A stretch of DNA of 64,000 nt from an uncultured Collinsella sp. (GTDB lineage Bacteria > Actinomycetota > Coriobacteriia > Coriobacteriales > Coriobacteriaceae): positions 25,865 to 89,864 of the forward strand of contig CABRFZ010000004.1 in assembly GCA_902470365.1 (NCBI GenBank). The letters run 5' to 3'. The position numbers were made by a program, and so were the translations under genes. This document shows positions 45,221 through 53,518 of the stretch, piece after piece. Position 1 is the first letter of the stretch. Each line of letters begins with the position of its first letter. The notes under the pieces were generated by a model. The model made no database searches. It was not told the origin of the DNA and saw nothing but the letters and a program-made list of their open reading frames with translations.

Positions 45221-46525
45221 CTAGCCCATATCCGCCTTGATGAGGTCGAGGGTGCGCTGGCAGTTTTCGCGGACGGGGCCGAGCATATGCTCGCGCAGGT
45301 CCGCCATGCCGGGCAGGTCGGCGTATTCGTCCATGACCTCTTCCATACAAATGGGCACCTCGTAGGCGAGGTCCATCATGGTCGCAAAGCAAAACTTCTC
45401 GGATAGCCCGGCATCGGTGAGCGCCGCCTCCAGCGCGGGGTCGCCCATACCGTGGTATCGGCGGATAGCGCCTGGACCGATGCGCCCCACACGATTTTCG
45501 CCGCCAACGCTCATGGCAAGGCGCGCTCGGCGGCGCATGCGCTCATATGCCAAACCCGACGCGACATCGTACATGGGTGCGAGCGCCGCGTTTGTGCCTT
45601 TGCCAAGGATGAGCGAGTAGTTTTTAGCGTGTGCGTCAGGCGCTCCGATAATGGCGTTATAGAACAACATATAGGTAAAAAGCACAAGATTCATGTGGTG
45701 GGGGACTGTGTTAATCAGTCGTTCTTGGATGTCTCGTGTAGTTGGTCCTCCGTCGGCGGTGTATTTCTGGCTTGGCAATACACCGAGCGCCTGGCAAAAG
45801 TCCTCCTGATGCAGCCTTTCGATATTTCCGCTGCTATTGACCATTCTGTCGTACCGTTCAACGACGAGCGCGGCTTCGTCTTCAAATGTGCAATAGGAGA
45901 CGTTGGCAGTTGGAATGCCAACACGCCGAGCCGTTTTCATGCAGACGAATTCGTTTAAGGCCTGATGTTTGAACCCAACGACACCATTTTTGAAGATATG
46001 GGTAGTGGGGGATGACCCTAGACATTCGCACCATTGGCCATCATGCCAAGCTAGTGCAAATTTGCCTTGATTGCCGCCCAGGGACCAGCTTTCGTTGGAG
46101 CCCATCCATGTCTCTCTTTCGTCATCGCGAATTGCTTTGAGCTTGTGAGCGATTTGAGAATTGGTAAGCGGGCGGTATGCCGAGACCCTGCCGCGGGCGG
46201 CGTCTAATTGATCGGCTCGACAAAACTGAACGGCCCCCGCGCAGTCAAGACCGATATGGCACAAGAGGGCGACGGGGTTGTTGGATGCAACATCATGCTC
46301 GGTGGCAATAGCGCGACGCTGCTCTTGACTGTCGGGCAAAAGGCCAAATAGGAACGGGCGGACGATGTTATGGCCATACGTGCGATTGGAAAGCGGCATT
46401 GTTAGCGATAACGGTGCTCCGCGATAGGTTGGGGCGTATGCAAAGCTGCAGAGTCCATGCTCGTCTTGCCGGAGAGTGCCGGCGATTTCGCCACAAATGA
46501 GGGTCGCGAGTTCCATCTCTGCCAT
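45221..46525 (-). CDS. hipA: HipA-type serine/threonine kinase toxin
   Basis: A 434-residue HipA kinase. N-terminal segment (GTLRQDEHGLCSFAYAPTYR, MPLSNRTYGHNIVRPFLFGL) is the HipA N1 domain; then SLGGNQGKFALAW, the nucleotide loop; GAPDAHAKNYSLI, the catalytic Asp/Asn; and APMYDVASGLAY, the metal-binding Asp. HipA toxins phosphorylate aminoacyl-tRNA synthetases and cause dormancy. Its ATG lies immediately after the last base of the hipB stop on the minus strand, with hipB ahead of it. It faces pepD across a terminator. Confidence 0.9.
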   Translation of the reverse strand: MAEMELATLICGEIAGTLRQDEHGLCSFAYAPTYRGAPLSLTMPLSNRTYGHNIVRPFLFGLLPDSQEQRRAIATEHDVASNNPVALLCHIGLDCAGAVQFCRADQLDAARGRVSAYRPLTNSQIAHKLKAIRDDERETWMGSNESWSLGGNQGKFALAWHDGQWCECLGSSPTTHIFKNGVVGFKHQALNEFVCMKTARRVGIPTANVSYCTFEDEAALVVERYDRMVNSSGNIERLHQEDFCQALGVLPSQKYTADGGPTTRDIQERLINTVPHHMNLVLFTYMLFYNAIIGAPDAHAKNYSLILGKGTNAALAPMYDVASGLAYERMRRRARLAMSVGGENRVGRIGPGAIRRYHGMGDPALEAALTDAGLSEKFCFATMMDLAYEVPICMEEVMDEYADLPGMADLREHMLGPVRENCQRTLDLIKADMG

Positions 46526-46957
46526 TTATTTCACAACCTTGCAGCCAAAGGAGAGGTTTGAAGTGCCGGAAAGGCCTTGCTCGGCTGCGATTTGGGCCAG
46601 CAAGGCACCATAGGAAGATGGCGTTCCTTGTCGAGTGGGTCGTCTGCCTACGCTTGGCTTTGGCAGGGTATTCGAGTTCGCGATAGGGAGGTTCACTATC
46701 GTCGTCGGATGTTCGGAGGGCGATGCGATGGAGTCGTTATCGCTTTGCGCAAAGAGACCTATGCCGAGTGCGTTAAAGACGGTCAACAGCTTGTCGAGCC
46801 GAATGCCCGTGGCATCTCCCAGCTCGAGCGATGCGAGCAGGCGCTCCGAAACACCGGCCTTATTAGCGAGGGCGGCACGGGTGAGACCCTGAGCCTCGCG
46901 TGCCTGGCGCACGTAGATGCCAGCTTGGCGCGGTGTGGTGATGGGAAGGGTATCCAC
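46526..46957 (-). CDS. hipB: HipB-type antitoxin / repressor
   Basis: A 143-residue protein with a Cro/CI helix-turn-helix (RQAREAQGLTRAALANKAGV, SERLLASLELGDATGI) at residues 12-70, then a Ser/Pro-rich linker and a C-terminal tail. It is longer than the E. coli antitoxin. It directly precedes hipA with no gap, the order expected for a toxin-antitoxin pair. Its own promoter region contains three copies of a 15-bp half-site. Confidence 0.85.
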   Translation of the reverse strand: MDTLPITTPRQAGIYVRQAREAQGLTRAALANKAGVSERLLASLELGDATGIRLDKLLTVFNALGIGLFAQSDNDSIASPSEHPTTIVNLPIANSNTLPKPSVGRRPTRQGTPSSYGALLAQIAAEQGLSGTSNLSFGCKVVK

Positions 46958-46972
46958 GGCGATCTCCTAACG

Positions 46973-47040
46973 TGCAGACTTTTGCATCATAGTATGACAT
47001 GCAAAAGTCTGCATGAAAAGGCCTCATGCAAAACTCTGCA
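46973..47040 (-). promoter_or_regulatory. hipBA operator with three half-sites
   Basis: TGCAGACTTTTGCAT (46973-46987) and ATGCAAAAGTCTGCA (46999-47013) are perfect 15-bp inverted copies with an 11-base centre. A third copy, ATGCAAAACTCTGCA (47026-47040, one mismatch), follows in the direct sense. The nearest half-site ends 16 bases before the hipB start. HipB binding here would repress its own operon. Confidence 0.7.
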
Positions 47041-47077
47041 TTAGGCCTCATCCGGACGTTTAGTTTTGAAGGGTGTT

Positions 47078-47656
47078 TTACAGCGCCAAAATCCCCAGAT
47101 GCTCCAGCAAAATCTTGAGGCCGATGAGGACGAGCACGACGCCACCCACGATGGTGGCGGGCTTTTCGTAGCGCGCGCCAAAGGTGTGGCCGATCGCTAC
47201 GCCGGCAACGGAGAAGACAAAGGTCGTGATGCCAATGAGCGACACGGCGGGAACGATATCGACCGAGAGCGCGGCAAACGAGATGCCCACGGCAAGCGCG
47301 TCAATCGAGGTGGCGATGGCAAGGATTAGATATTCGCCCAGGTCGATCTTTTCGGCATCCTTGCCGTCGCCTTCGTTCTCGTCCTCAGTAAAGGCTTCCC
47401 ACAGCATCTTGCCGCCGATAAAGGCGAGCAGGATAAAGGCGATCCAGTGGTCGATGGGGCTGATGATGCCCATGAACTGGCTACCAAGGGCCCACCCAAT
47501 TACGGGCATGCCGGCCTGGAAACCGCCAAAGAACAGGCCGAGTATCACGGCGACCTTAAGGTTGATCCTTTTCATGCCAAGGCCCTTGCAGATGGATACG
47601 GCAAAAGCGTCCATAGAAAGGCCGATGGCGAGCAACACAAGCTCTGCGAGTCCCAT
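47078..47656 (-). CDS. mntP: Manganese efflux pump MntP
   Basis: A 192-residue membrane protein with six membrane segments and the MntP signature: LLAIGLSMDAFAVSICKGLG (first DAFAVS metal site), FGGFQAGMPVIGW, and the matching second half IATSIDALAVGISFA. It exports Mn2+. The start at 47656 has GAGGGAGCC upstream on the minus strand. A manganese riboswitch lies just ahead of it. It faces hipB's promoter region downstream. Confidence 0.94.
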   Translation of the reverse strand: MGLAELVLLAIGLSMDAFAVSICKGLGMKRINLKVAVILGLFFGGFQAGMPVIGWALGSQFMGIISPIDHWIAFILLAFIGGKMLWEAFTEDENEGDGKDAEKIDLGEYLILAIATSIDALAVGISFAALSVDIVPAVSLIGITTFVFSVAGVAIGHTFGARYEKPATIVGGVVLVLIGLKILLEHLGILAL

Positions 47657-47708
47657 AGTCTGGCTCCCTCTCTGCGGGCGGGCCCGCGTGTACCTCTTGG
47701 GGGAGTAA

Positions 47709-47845
47709 CAAAAAAGACCCGTGGCGTACGCGTTGCGCGCACAGCCACGAGTCTCGTTCATTAAGGCAAGCCAGGCCGCATCGGCCAGTGTGTTGACTTG
47801 CCGCGCCACCGGAGGCGAATCCGGCCGCGCGACTACTCCCTCATT
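47709..47845 (-). promoter_or_regulatory. yybP-ykoY manganese riboswitch
   Basis: On the minus strand the aptamer shows GAGGGAGTAG, then GCAAGTCAACACACTGGCC, then GGCCTGGCTTGCC and AATGAACGAGACTC, in the order of the yybP-ykoY family. It is followed by a terminator hairpin (AGACTCGTGGC pairing with GCCACGGGTCT) and TTTTTTG at 47709-47755. The position ahead of mntP agrees with a switch that opens when manganese is high. Confidence 0.85.
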
Positions 47846-48002
47846 TATGCGAATCCCGATGCTACCACATGAACAGCTGATTTGGGTTGGGCTCTCAGCT
47901 GTGTTCGCTCATTCTGTAAGCATCGGATTTCGCAAGCGCCGCAGGGACAAACCGTGAGAAACTATTTAGCGTTTATGGAGCGTATACGATGGGAGCGATG
48001 CC

Positions 48003-49070
48003 TTGGATAAGAACGAGCTGCAAAAGCGTATGGAACAGGCCATTCGCCTGACTGCCCCCGGCCAGCCGATCCGCACCGCCCTCGACATGATCATCGCCGG
48101 TCACCTGGGCGCCCTTATCTGCGTCGGCGACACCGAAAACGTGCTCGCTGCCGGTAACGACGGCTTCCCGCTCAACATTTCGTTTACCTCGAACCGCCTG
48201 TTCGAGCTTTCCAAGATGGACGGCGCCATCGTTATCGATGGCGACCTCACCCAGATCCTGCGCGCCAACTTCCACCTCAATCCCGATCCCTCGCTCGCCA
48301 CGAGTGAGACGGGCATGCGTCACCGTACTGCCGCTCGCATGTCGGTGCTCACCGATGCCATCGTGATCTCGGTTTCGGCTCGTCGCGCCGTCGTCAACGT
48401 GTACGTCCACGGCAAGAGCTACGAGATCCAGCCCGTCACCACCATCATGAGCTCGGTCAACCAGCTCGTCGCCACGCTCCAGACTACCCGTCAGTCGCTC
48501 GATCGCTCCCTGCTGCGCCTGACGGCCCTCGAGCTCGACGACTACGTCACGCTCGCCGACATTACCGGCATTTTCTCGAGCTTCGAGATCATGCAGCAGG
48601 CAAAGACCGAGCTTAAGGATTGCATCGTCAAGCTGGGTAACCAGGGCAAGCTTGTGCAGATGCAGCTCGAGCAGCTCGCGGGCTCCAGCATGGATACCGA
48701 GTACGACCTGATGATCCGCGACTACGCGAGCGATTCCTCTGAGGCCAACGCCGAGAAGATTCGCGCTGAGCTTGCCCGTATGACGCCCAAGGACCTGTCC
48801 GACCCACAGCACGTGGCGGCGGTTCTGGGTTACGACGACCTGGACGAGGACTCCGTCATGACACCGCTGGGCCTGCGCACGCTTTCGCGCGTGTCCGTCG
48901 TGCGCGACGGCGTGGCCGAGAAGATCGTCGACGAGTACGGCTCGTTGCAGGAGCTCATGGACGACATCAGCGAGGATCCGGAGCGCTTGGGCGACTTTGG
49001 CGTCAACAACCCTGCCATTCTTGCGGACTCGCTGTACCGCATGAAGGGCACCAAACAGGGGAACGCATAA
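48003..49070 (+). CDS. disA: DNA integrity scanning diadenylate cyclase DisA
   Basis: A 355-residue DisA. The N-terminal DAC domain carries KMDGAIVIDGD (DGA motif) and GMRHRTAARMS (RHR motif), which bind ATP to make c-di-AMP. A coiled linker follows, and the C-terminus has helix-hairpin-helix DNA-binding segments (about 290-355). The start is TTG 48003 after GGGAG at 47991-47995, 7 bases away. Its stop overlaps the ispD start. Confidence 0.94.
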   Translation: MDKNELQKRMEQAIRLTAPGQPIRTALDMIIAGHLGALICVGDTENVLAAGNDGFPLNISFTSNRLFELSKMDGAIVIDGDLTQILRANFHLNPDPSLATSETGMRHRTAARMSVLTDAIVISVSARRAVVNVYVHGKSYEIQPVTTIMSSVNQLVATLQTTRQSLDRSLLRLTALELDDYVTLADITGIFSSFEIMQQAKTELKDCIVKLGNQGKLVQMQLEQLAGSSMDTEYDLMIRDYASDSSEANAEKIRAELARMTPKDLSDPQHVAAVLGYDDLDEDSVMTPLGLRTLSRVSVVRDGVAEKIVDEYGSLQELMDDISEDPERLGDFGVNNPAILADSLYRMKGTKQGNA

Positions 49071-49798
49071 TGGCGCCCGTATGCGCCGTGGTCGTTGCCG
49101 GCGGCAGCGGCCAGCGCTTTGGAAATCCCGGCGGCAAGCAGCTCGTTAATGTGGCGGGCCGTCCGCTCATGAGCTGGTCCATCCGCGCGTTCGATCGTAG
49201 CGATAAGGTCGGCCATATCGTCGTGGTTTGCCCTGCCGAGCGCCGTGCCGAGATGCGCCGCCTGGCCATCGACCCGTTTGACTATGACACGCCCATCAGC
49301 TTTGCCGATGCCGGCGATACCCGTCAGGATTCCACCCGTGCCGGCGTGCATGCGGTTCCGGCGGGTTTCGAATATGTCGCCATCCACGACGGCGCTCGTC
49401 CGCTCATTACGACCGAGGCCATCGACCACGCTATCGACGTGCTCGTGAGCGACCGTGCCCTCGACGGTGTCGTGTGCGGTCAGCCCGCGATCGACACGCT
49501 CAAGATCGTTGACGGCGATAATATCGTCGAGACGCCGCCGCGTGAGCTCTACTGGGCAGCGCAGACGCCGCAGATCTTTAGCGTCGATGCTATGAAGCGC
49601 GCCCACGCTGCAGCCATTGCCGAGGGCTTTATCGGTACCGATGATTCGTCGCTGGTCGAGCGCATGGGTGGGCGCGTCCGCTGTGTCCAGAGCCCGCGCG
49701 ATAACCTTAAGGTGACGGTGCCCGAGGATCTGCGTCCCGTAACCGCGATTCTGCTTGGCCGCATGGCCGAGGGAGAGGACCTTCCCTATGTTCAGTAA
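49070..49798 (+). CDS. ispD: 2-C-methyl-D-erythritol 4-phosphate cytidylyltransferase
   Basis: A 242-residue nucleotidyltransferase. VVAGGSGQRFGNPGGKQ is the CTP-binding loop, with VAIHDGARPLIT, and TPQIF near the centre. It makes CDP-methylerythritol in the MEP pathway. It overlaps disA by one base and ispF by 11 bases, so the three are co-translated. Confidence 0.95.
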   Translation: MAPVCAVVVAGGSGQRFGNPGGKQLVNVAGRPLMSWSIRAFDRSDKVGHIVVVCPAERRAEMRRLAIDPFDYDTPISFADAGDTRQDSTRAGVHAVPAGFEYVAIHDGARPLITTEAIDHAIDVLVSDRALDGVVCGQPAIDTLKIVDGDNIVETPPRELYWAAQTPQIFSVDAMKRAHAAAIAEGFIGTDDSSLVERMGGRVRCVQSPRDNLKVTVPEDLRPVTAILLGRMAEGEDLPYVQ

Positions 49799-50282
49799 CC
49801 TGCGCATTGGCCACGGCTACGACGTCCACCGTTTGGTGGAGGGGCGTCGATGTATCATCGGCGGGGTCGACATTCCCTACGAGCGCGGCCTGCTGGGCCA
49901 CTCGGATGCCGATGTGCTCGCGCACGCCTTGGCCGATGCCATTCTGGGCGCCTGCCGCGGGGGAGACATCGGCAAGCTATTCCCCGACACCGATCCCGCC
50001 TACGAGGGCGCCGATTCGATGGTACTGCTCGCTCGCGTGATGGACTATGCGCGCGAGCTGGGCTTTGAGTTTGTCGATGCCGATTGCACCATTGCCTGTC
50101 AGCAACCCAAGATCACCCCGCACCGCGATGCCATGCGCGCCAACCTTGCCCATGCCCTGGGCGTTGACGTCGAAAACGTGGGCGTCGCCGCCACTACGAC
50201 CGAAAAGCTCGGTTGGGAAGGCCAGGGCGAGGGAATCGGCGCCTGGGCCGTCTGCCTGCTACAGAAAACCGTTAAGGAGTAA
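49788..50282 (+). CDS. ispF: 2-C-methyl-D-erythritol 2,4-cyclodiphosphate synthase
   Basis: A 164-residue IspF: RIGHGYDVHRLVEGRRCIIGG (zinc ligands Asp and His), GHSDADVLAHALADAILGA, DIGKLFPDTD, and TTTEKLGWEGQGEGI. It forms the cyclic diphosphate intermediate. ATG 49788 lies within the last bases of ispD. cysS begins 3 bases after the stop. Confidence 0.95.
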   Translation: MFSNLRIGHGYDVHRLVEGRRCIIGGVDIPYERGLLGHSDADVLAHALADAILGACRGGDIGKLFPDTDPAYEGADSMVLLARVMDYARELGFEFVDADCTIACQQPKITPHRDAMRANLAHALGVDVENVGVAATTTEKLGWEGQGEGIGAWAVCLLQKTVKE

Positions 50283-50285
50283 CGA

Positions 50286-51752
50286 ATGCGTATCTACAAC
50301 AGCGCTACCCATAAAAAGGAAGAGTTCCAGCCCATCGAGTCCGGCAAGGTCCGCATGTACGTGTGCGGCCCCACGGTCTACGACAACATCCACATCGGCA
50401 ACGCCCGCACGTTCATCAGCTTTGACGTGATTCGCCGCTGGCTCATCGCGAGCGGCTACGAGGTCACGTTCGCCCAGAACCTCACCGATGTCGACGACAA
50501 GATCATCAAGCGCGCCAACGAGCAGAGCCGTACGGCCGCCGAGGTCGCGACGGAGTTCTCCGACAAGTTCATCGGCGTCATGCGCGCCGCCAACGTGCTC
50601 GATCCCGATGTGCGCCCCCGCGCCACCAAGGAGATCGGCCCCATGATCGCCATGATCAAGACGCTTATCGAGCAGGGCCACGCTTACGCAGCCGATAACG
50701 GCGATGTGTACTTTGCCGTGCGCAGCGATCCCAACTATGGTCAGGTCTCGGGCCGCAACATCGACGACCTTATGGTTGGCGCACGCATTGAGGAGAACGA
50801 GGACAAGAACGACCCGCTCGACTTTGCCCTGTGGAAGGCCGCCAAGCCCGGCGAGCCCAGCTGGCCGAGCCCCTGGGGCGAGGGCCGTCCCGGTTGGCAC
50901 ACCGAGTGCGCCGCCATGGTGCATCGCTACCTGGGCACTCCGATCGACATCCACGGCGGCGGCTCCGACCTTGCCTTCCCGCATCACGAGAACGAGTGCG
51001 CTCAGGCCACCTGCGCCTGGCACCAGGGCTTCTCCAACACCTGGATGCACACGGGCATGCTGCTGGTTGACGGCGAGAAGATGTCCAAGTCGCTCGGAAA
51101 CTTCTTTACGCTGGCCGAGGTGCTCGAGCAGCACTCTGCCGCGGCCCTGCGCCTGTTGATGCTGCAGACGAGCTATCGCTCGCCGCTCGACTTCTCCTGG
51201 GAGCGCCTGGAGGGTGCCGAGAATTCGCTCACGCGTATTGCCGGTACGGTCGAGAACCTTCGTTGGGCTGCGAACCATGCGACGGCCGATGCCGATGCGG
51301 CTGCCGCCGAGGCGTTTGCCGCCAAGGCCGCCGAGACCCGCGCCGCCTTTAAGGAGTGCATGGACGACGACTTTAACACCGCCGGTGCCATGGGTGCTGT
51401 CTTTGGCTTTGTCACCGAGTGCAATCAGTATCTGGAGCAGGCGGGCGATGCTGCCGACAAGGCCGCAGTCCTGGCTGCCGCCGATACGCTGGCCGAGCTG
51501 CTCGATACGTTTGGCGTTGAGCTTCCCGAGCCCAAGGTCGAGTTGCCGCTGGGCCTGCTAGGCGTTGCCGCCGGTTTGGTTGCCTACACGGGCGACGACG
51601 TGGACGAGGCCGCTGCCAAGATTCTCGAGGCTCGTGCCGAGGCTCGTGCCGCCAAGAACTGGGATCTGGCAGATGCCATCCGCGACCAGCTCAAGGACCT
51701 GGGCCTGACGATTGAAGATACCGCCGCCGGCACTCGTATTAAGAGTCTCTAG
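50286..51752 (+). CDS. cysS: Cysteinyl-tRNA synthetase
   Basis: A 488-residue class-I synthetase. MYVCGPTVYDNIHIGNAR carries the zinc Cys and HIGN signature; HGGGSDLAFPHHENE holds zinc ligands; EKMSKSLGNF is the KMSKS loop. A C-terminal helical DALR-type domain is present. It follows ispF closely with AAGGAGTAACG. Confidence 0.96.
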   Translation: MRIYNSATHKKEEFQPIESGKVRMYVCGPTVYDNIHIGNARTFISFDVIRRWLIASGYEVTFAQNLTDVDDKIIKRANEQSRTAAEVATEFSDKFIGVMRAANVLDPDVRPRATKEIGPMIAMIKTLIEQGHAYAADNGDVYFAVRSDPNYGQVSGRNIDDLMVGARIEENEDKNDPLDFALWKAAKPGEPSWPSPWGEGRPGWHTECAAMVHRYLGTPIDIHGGGSDLAFPHHENECAQATCAWHQGFSNTWMHTGMLLVDGEKMSKSLGNFFTLAEVLEQHSAAALRLLMLQTSYRSPLDFSWERLEGAENSLTRIAGTVENLRWAANHATADADAAAAEAFAAKAAETRAAFKECMDDDFNTAGAMGAVFGFVTECNQYLEQAGDAADKAAVLAAADTLAELLDTFGVELPEPKVELPLGLLGVAAGLVAYTGDDVDEAAAKILEARAEARAAKNWDLADAIRDQLKDLGLTIEDTAAGTRIKSL

Positions 51753-51895
51753 TATTTGTCGACCGTTCGAGGTGCGGCAGATTGCCTTGAAAGAGGAGGG
51801 CATAGACCTGGTGGTCATGCCCGACGATTGAAAGGCAAGGTGCCGTGGCTCGGACGGTCGATTCTTGTTCGTTATTTATTAAAGGAGGCCGTCCT

Positions 51896-52810
51896 ATGGC
51901 CGACAATCGCAAGCGTGTGGCTCGTGGCGGCAAGCAGGCTGCTTCTGGCTCGCGTCCGATTCGCCGCAATGATCGCGCTGCCGCTCCCAAGGGCCAGCGC
52001 GATCGCACCCAGGCCGCACGTCCGCAGCGCGATCGCAACCGCGACGCTGTCCAGGCTCCCAAGGGCGAGTTTATCGAAGGTCGTCGTGCTGCCGCCGAGG
52101 CGCTACGCACTGGTTTTCCCATCAAGTGCGCGCTCATTGCCGAGGGCGGGGAGCGCGATGCCGCCTTGTCGCGCCTGGTCGATGACCTCAACGCCGCGGG
52201 CGTCCGCATTAAGTTCGTTCCACGCGCGCAGCTCGATGTGCTGTCGAGCCATGGTGCTCACCAGGGCATTGCGCTCGAGGTTGGTAACTTCCCCTATGCC
52301 GATGTCGCCGACATCCTCGACCGCGCGGGCGACGGTCCGGCGCTTGTCGTTGTGCTCGACCATGTGACCGACGACGGTAACTTTGGCGCCATCGTGCGCT
52401 CTGCCGAGGTTGTGGGCGCAGCGGGCGTCATCATCGCCAACAAACGAGCCGCCGGCGTAACGGTGGGTAGCTACAAGACTTCTGCCGGCGCCGTTATGCA
52501 TCTGCCCATCGCGCAGGTCCCCAATATCGCTCGTGCGCTCGATGACCTCAAAGCCGCCGGTTTTTGGGTGGGCGGTGCCTCCGAGCACGCCGAGGGCAGC
52601 TGCTGGGATGCCCCCTTCGAGGGCCGCGTGGCACTCGTCATGGGTTCCGAGGGCGACGGCATCTCGCGTCTGGTGTTCGAGAAATGCGACTTTTTGACCA
52701 AGCTTCCCCAGCGCGGCATGACCGAGAGCCTCAATGTTGCCCAGGCGACTACGGCCCTCTGCTTTGAGTGGCTGCGCCGCAACGCCAGCGAGCTCATGGG
52801 GGAGGAGTAG
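51896..52810 (+). CDS. rlmB: 23S rRNA (guanosine-2'-O)-methyltransferase RlmB-type (SPOUT)
   Basis: A 304-residue SpoU methyltransferase. After a basic, disordered N-terminal tail of about 60 Arg/Lys/Gln-rich residues, the substrate-binding domain starts FIEGRRAAAEAL. The knotted domain shows DHVTDDGNFGAIVRSAEVVG, VMGSEGDGISRLVFEKCD, and RGMTESLNVAQATTALCFEW. It uses SAM to methylate rRNA. ATG 51896 follows AAAGGAGGCCGTCCT. It is 3 bases before the NYN gene. Confidence 0.93.
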   Translation: MADNRKRVARGGKQAASGSRPIRRNDRAAAPKGQRDRTQAARPQRDRNRDAVQAPKGEFIEGRRAAAEALRTGFPIKCALIAEGGERDAALSRLVDDLNAAGVRIKFVPRAQLDVLSSHGAHQGIALEVGNFPYADVADILDRAGDGPALVVVLDHVTDDGNFGAIVRSAEVVGAAGVIIANKRAAGVTVGSYKTSAGAVMHLPIAQVPNIARALDDLKAAGFWVGGASEHAEGSCWDAPFEGRVALVMGSEGDGISRLVFEKCDFLTKLPQRGMTESLNVAQATTALCFEWLRRNASELMGEE

Positions 52811-52813
52811 CGC

Positions 52814-53491
52814 ATGTCCAAAAAGAACCGTGCCAAGTCCAAGGCCAAGCGCTTTGGCGAGGGCTCGGCCAAGCCGATTGTTTCGGCCGCGACCTACGGC
52901 GTGGGCGGCAATGCGTTTGCGCAGGCCATCGCCGACCCGGTCTCGACGGTGCACTCCAATAAGCCCGAGCTGTTGGTGGTCGACGGTTACAACGTGATCC
53001 ACTGCACGCCGCGCTACGAAAAGCTCGTGTACGACCATTCCGACGATCCGTATTCCAGCGACGTTCACGATATGGCGCGCACCGCCCTCATCAACGACGT
53101 CGCCGCCTTTGCCCAGGGCCGCTACGAGGCCGTGATCGTGTTCGACGGCGCGGGCAATATCTCCAACGAGCGTCCCAACCTGCCTGCTGGCGGCGTGCGT
53201 ATCGAGTTTTCGCCGACGGGCGTATCTGCCGATACCGTGGTACAGAAGCTCTGCATCGAGGCGCGCGAGGAAGGCCGTGCGTGCTCCGTGGTATCGAGTG
53301 ACGGCACAATTCAAGCCGTCGTCATGGGCAAGGGCGTCACGCGCATCTCGAGCCGTATGCTGGTGGACGAGATCAAACAGATCGACAACGACGTGCACGA
53401 GGCCGAGGAGGCCCCGCAGATCAAGATGACCCTGGGCAGCCGTCTAAGCCCCGAGGCCCTGGCCAAGCTCAAAGCTCTGCGCGGGAGGTAG
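52814..53491 (+). CDS. NYN-domain protein (YacP/Rae1 type)
   Basis: A 225-residue protein with a basic head and a NYN nuclease-like domain: LLVVDGYNVIHCTPRYEKL, an Asp-rich core, VIVFDGAG, and SSDGTIQAVVMGKGVTRISS. Relatives in Bacillus (YacP/Rae1) are ribosome-associated endonucleases. Its location right after rlmB, as in many bacteria, supports a role in ribosome-linked RNA decay. A hairpin (53493-53526) sits between it and the convergent HipA-type gene. Confidence 0.85.
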   Translation: MSKKNRAKSKAKRFGEGSAKPIVSAATYGVGGNAFAQAIADPVSTVHSNKPELLVVDGYNVIHCTPRYEKLVYDHSDDPYSSDVHDMARTALINDVAAFAQGRYEAVIVFDGAGNISNERPNLPAGGVRIEFSPTGVSADTVVQKLCIEAREEGRACSVVSSDGTIQAVVMGKGVTRISSRMLVDEIKQIDNDVHEAEEAPQIKMTLGSRLSPEALAKLKALRGR

Positions 53492-53518
53492 GGGAGTTGG
53501 CGGGGCGATGCTGTCTCG

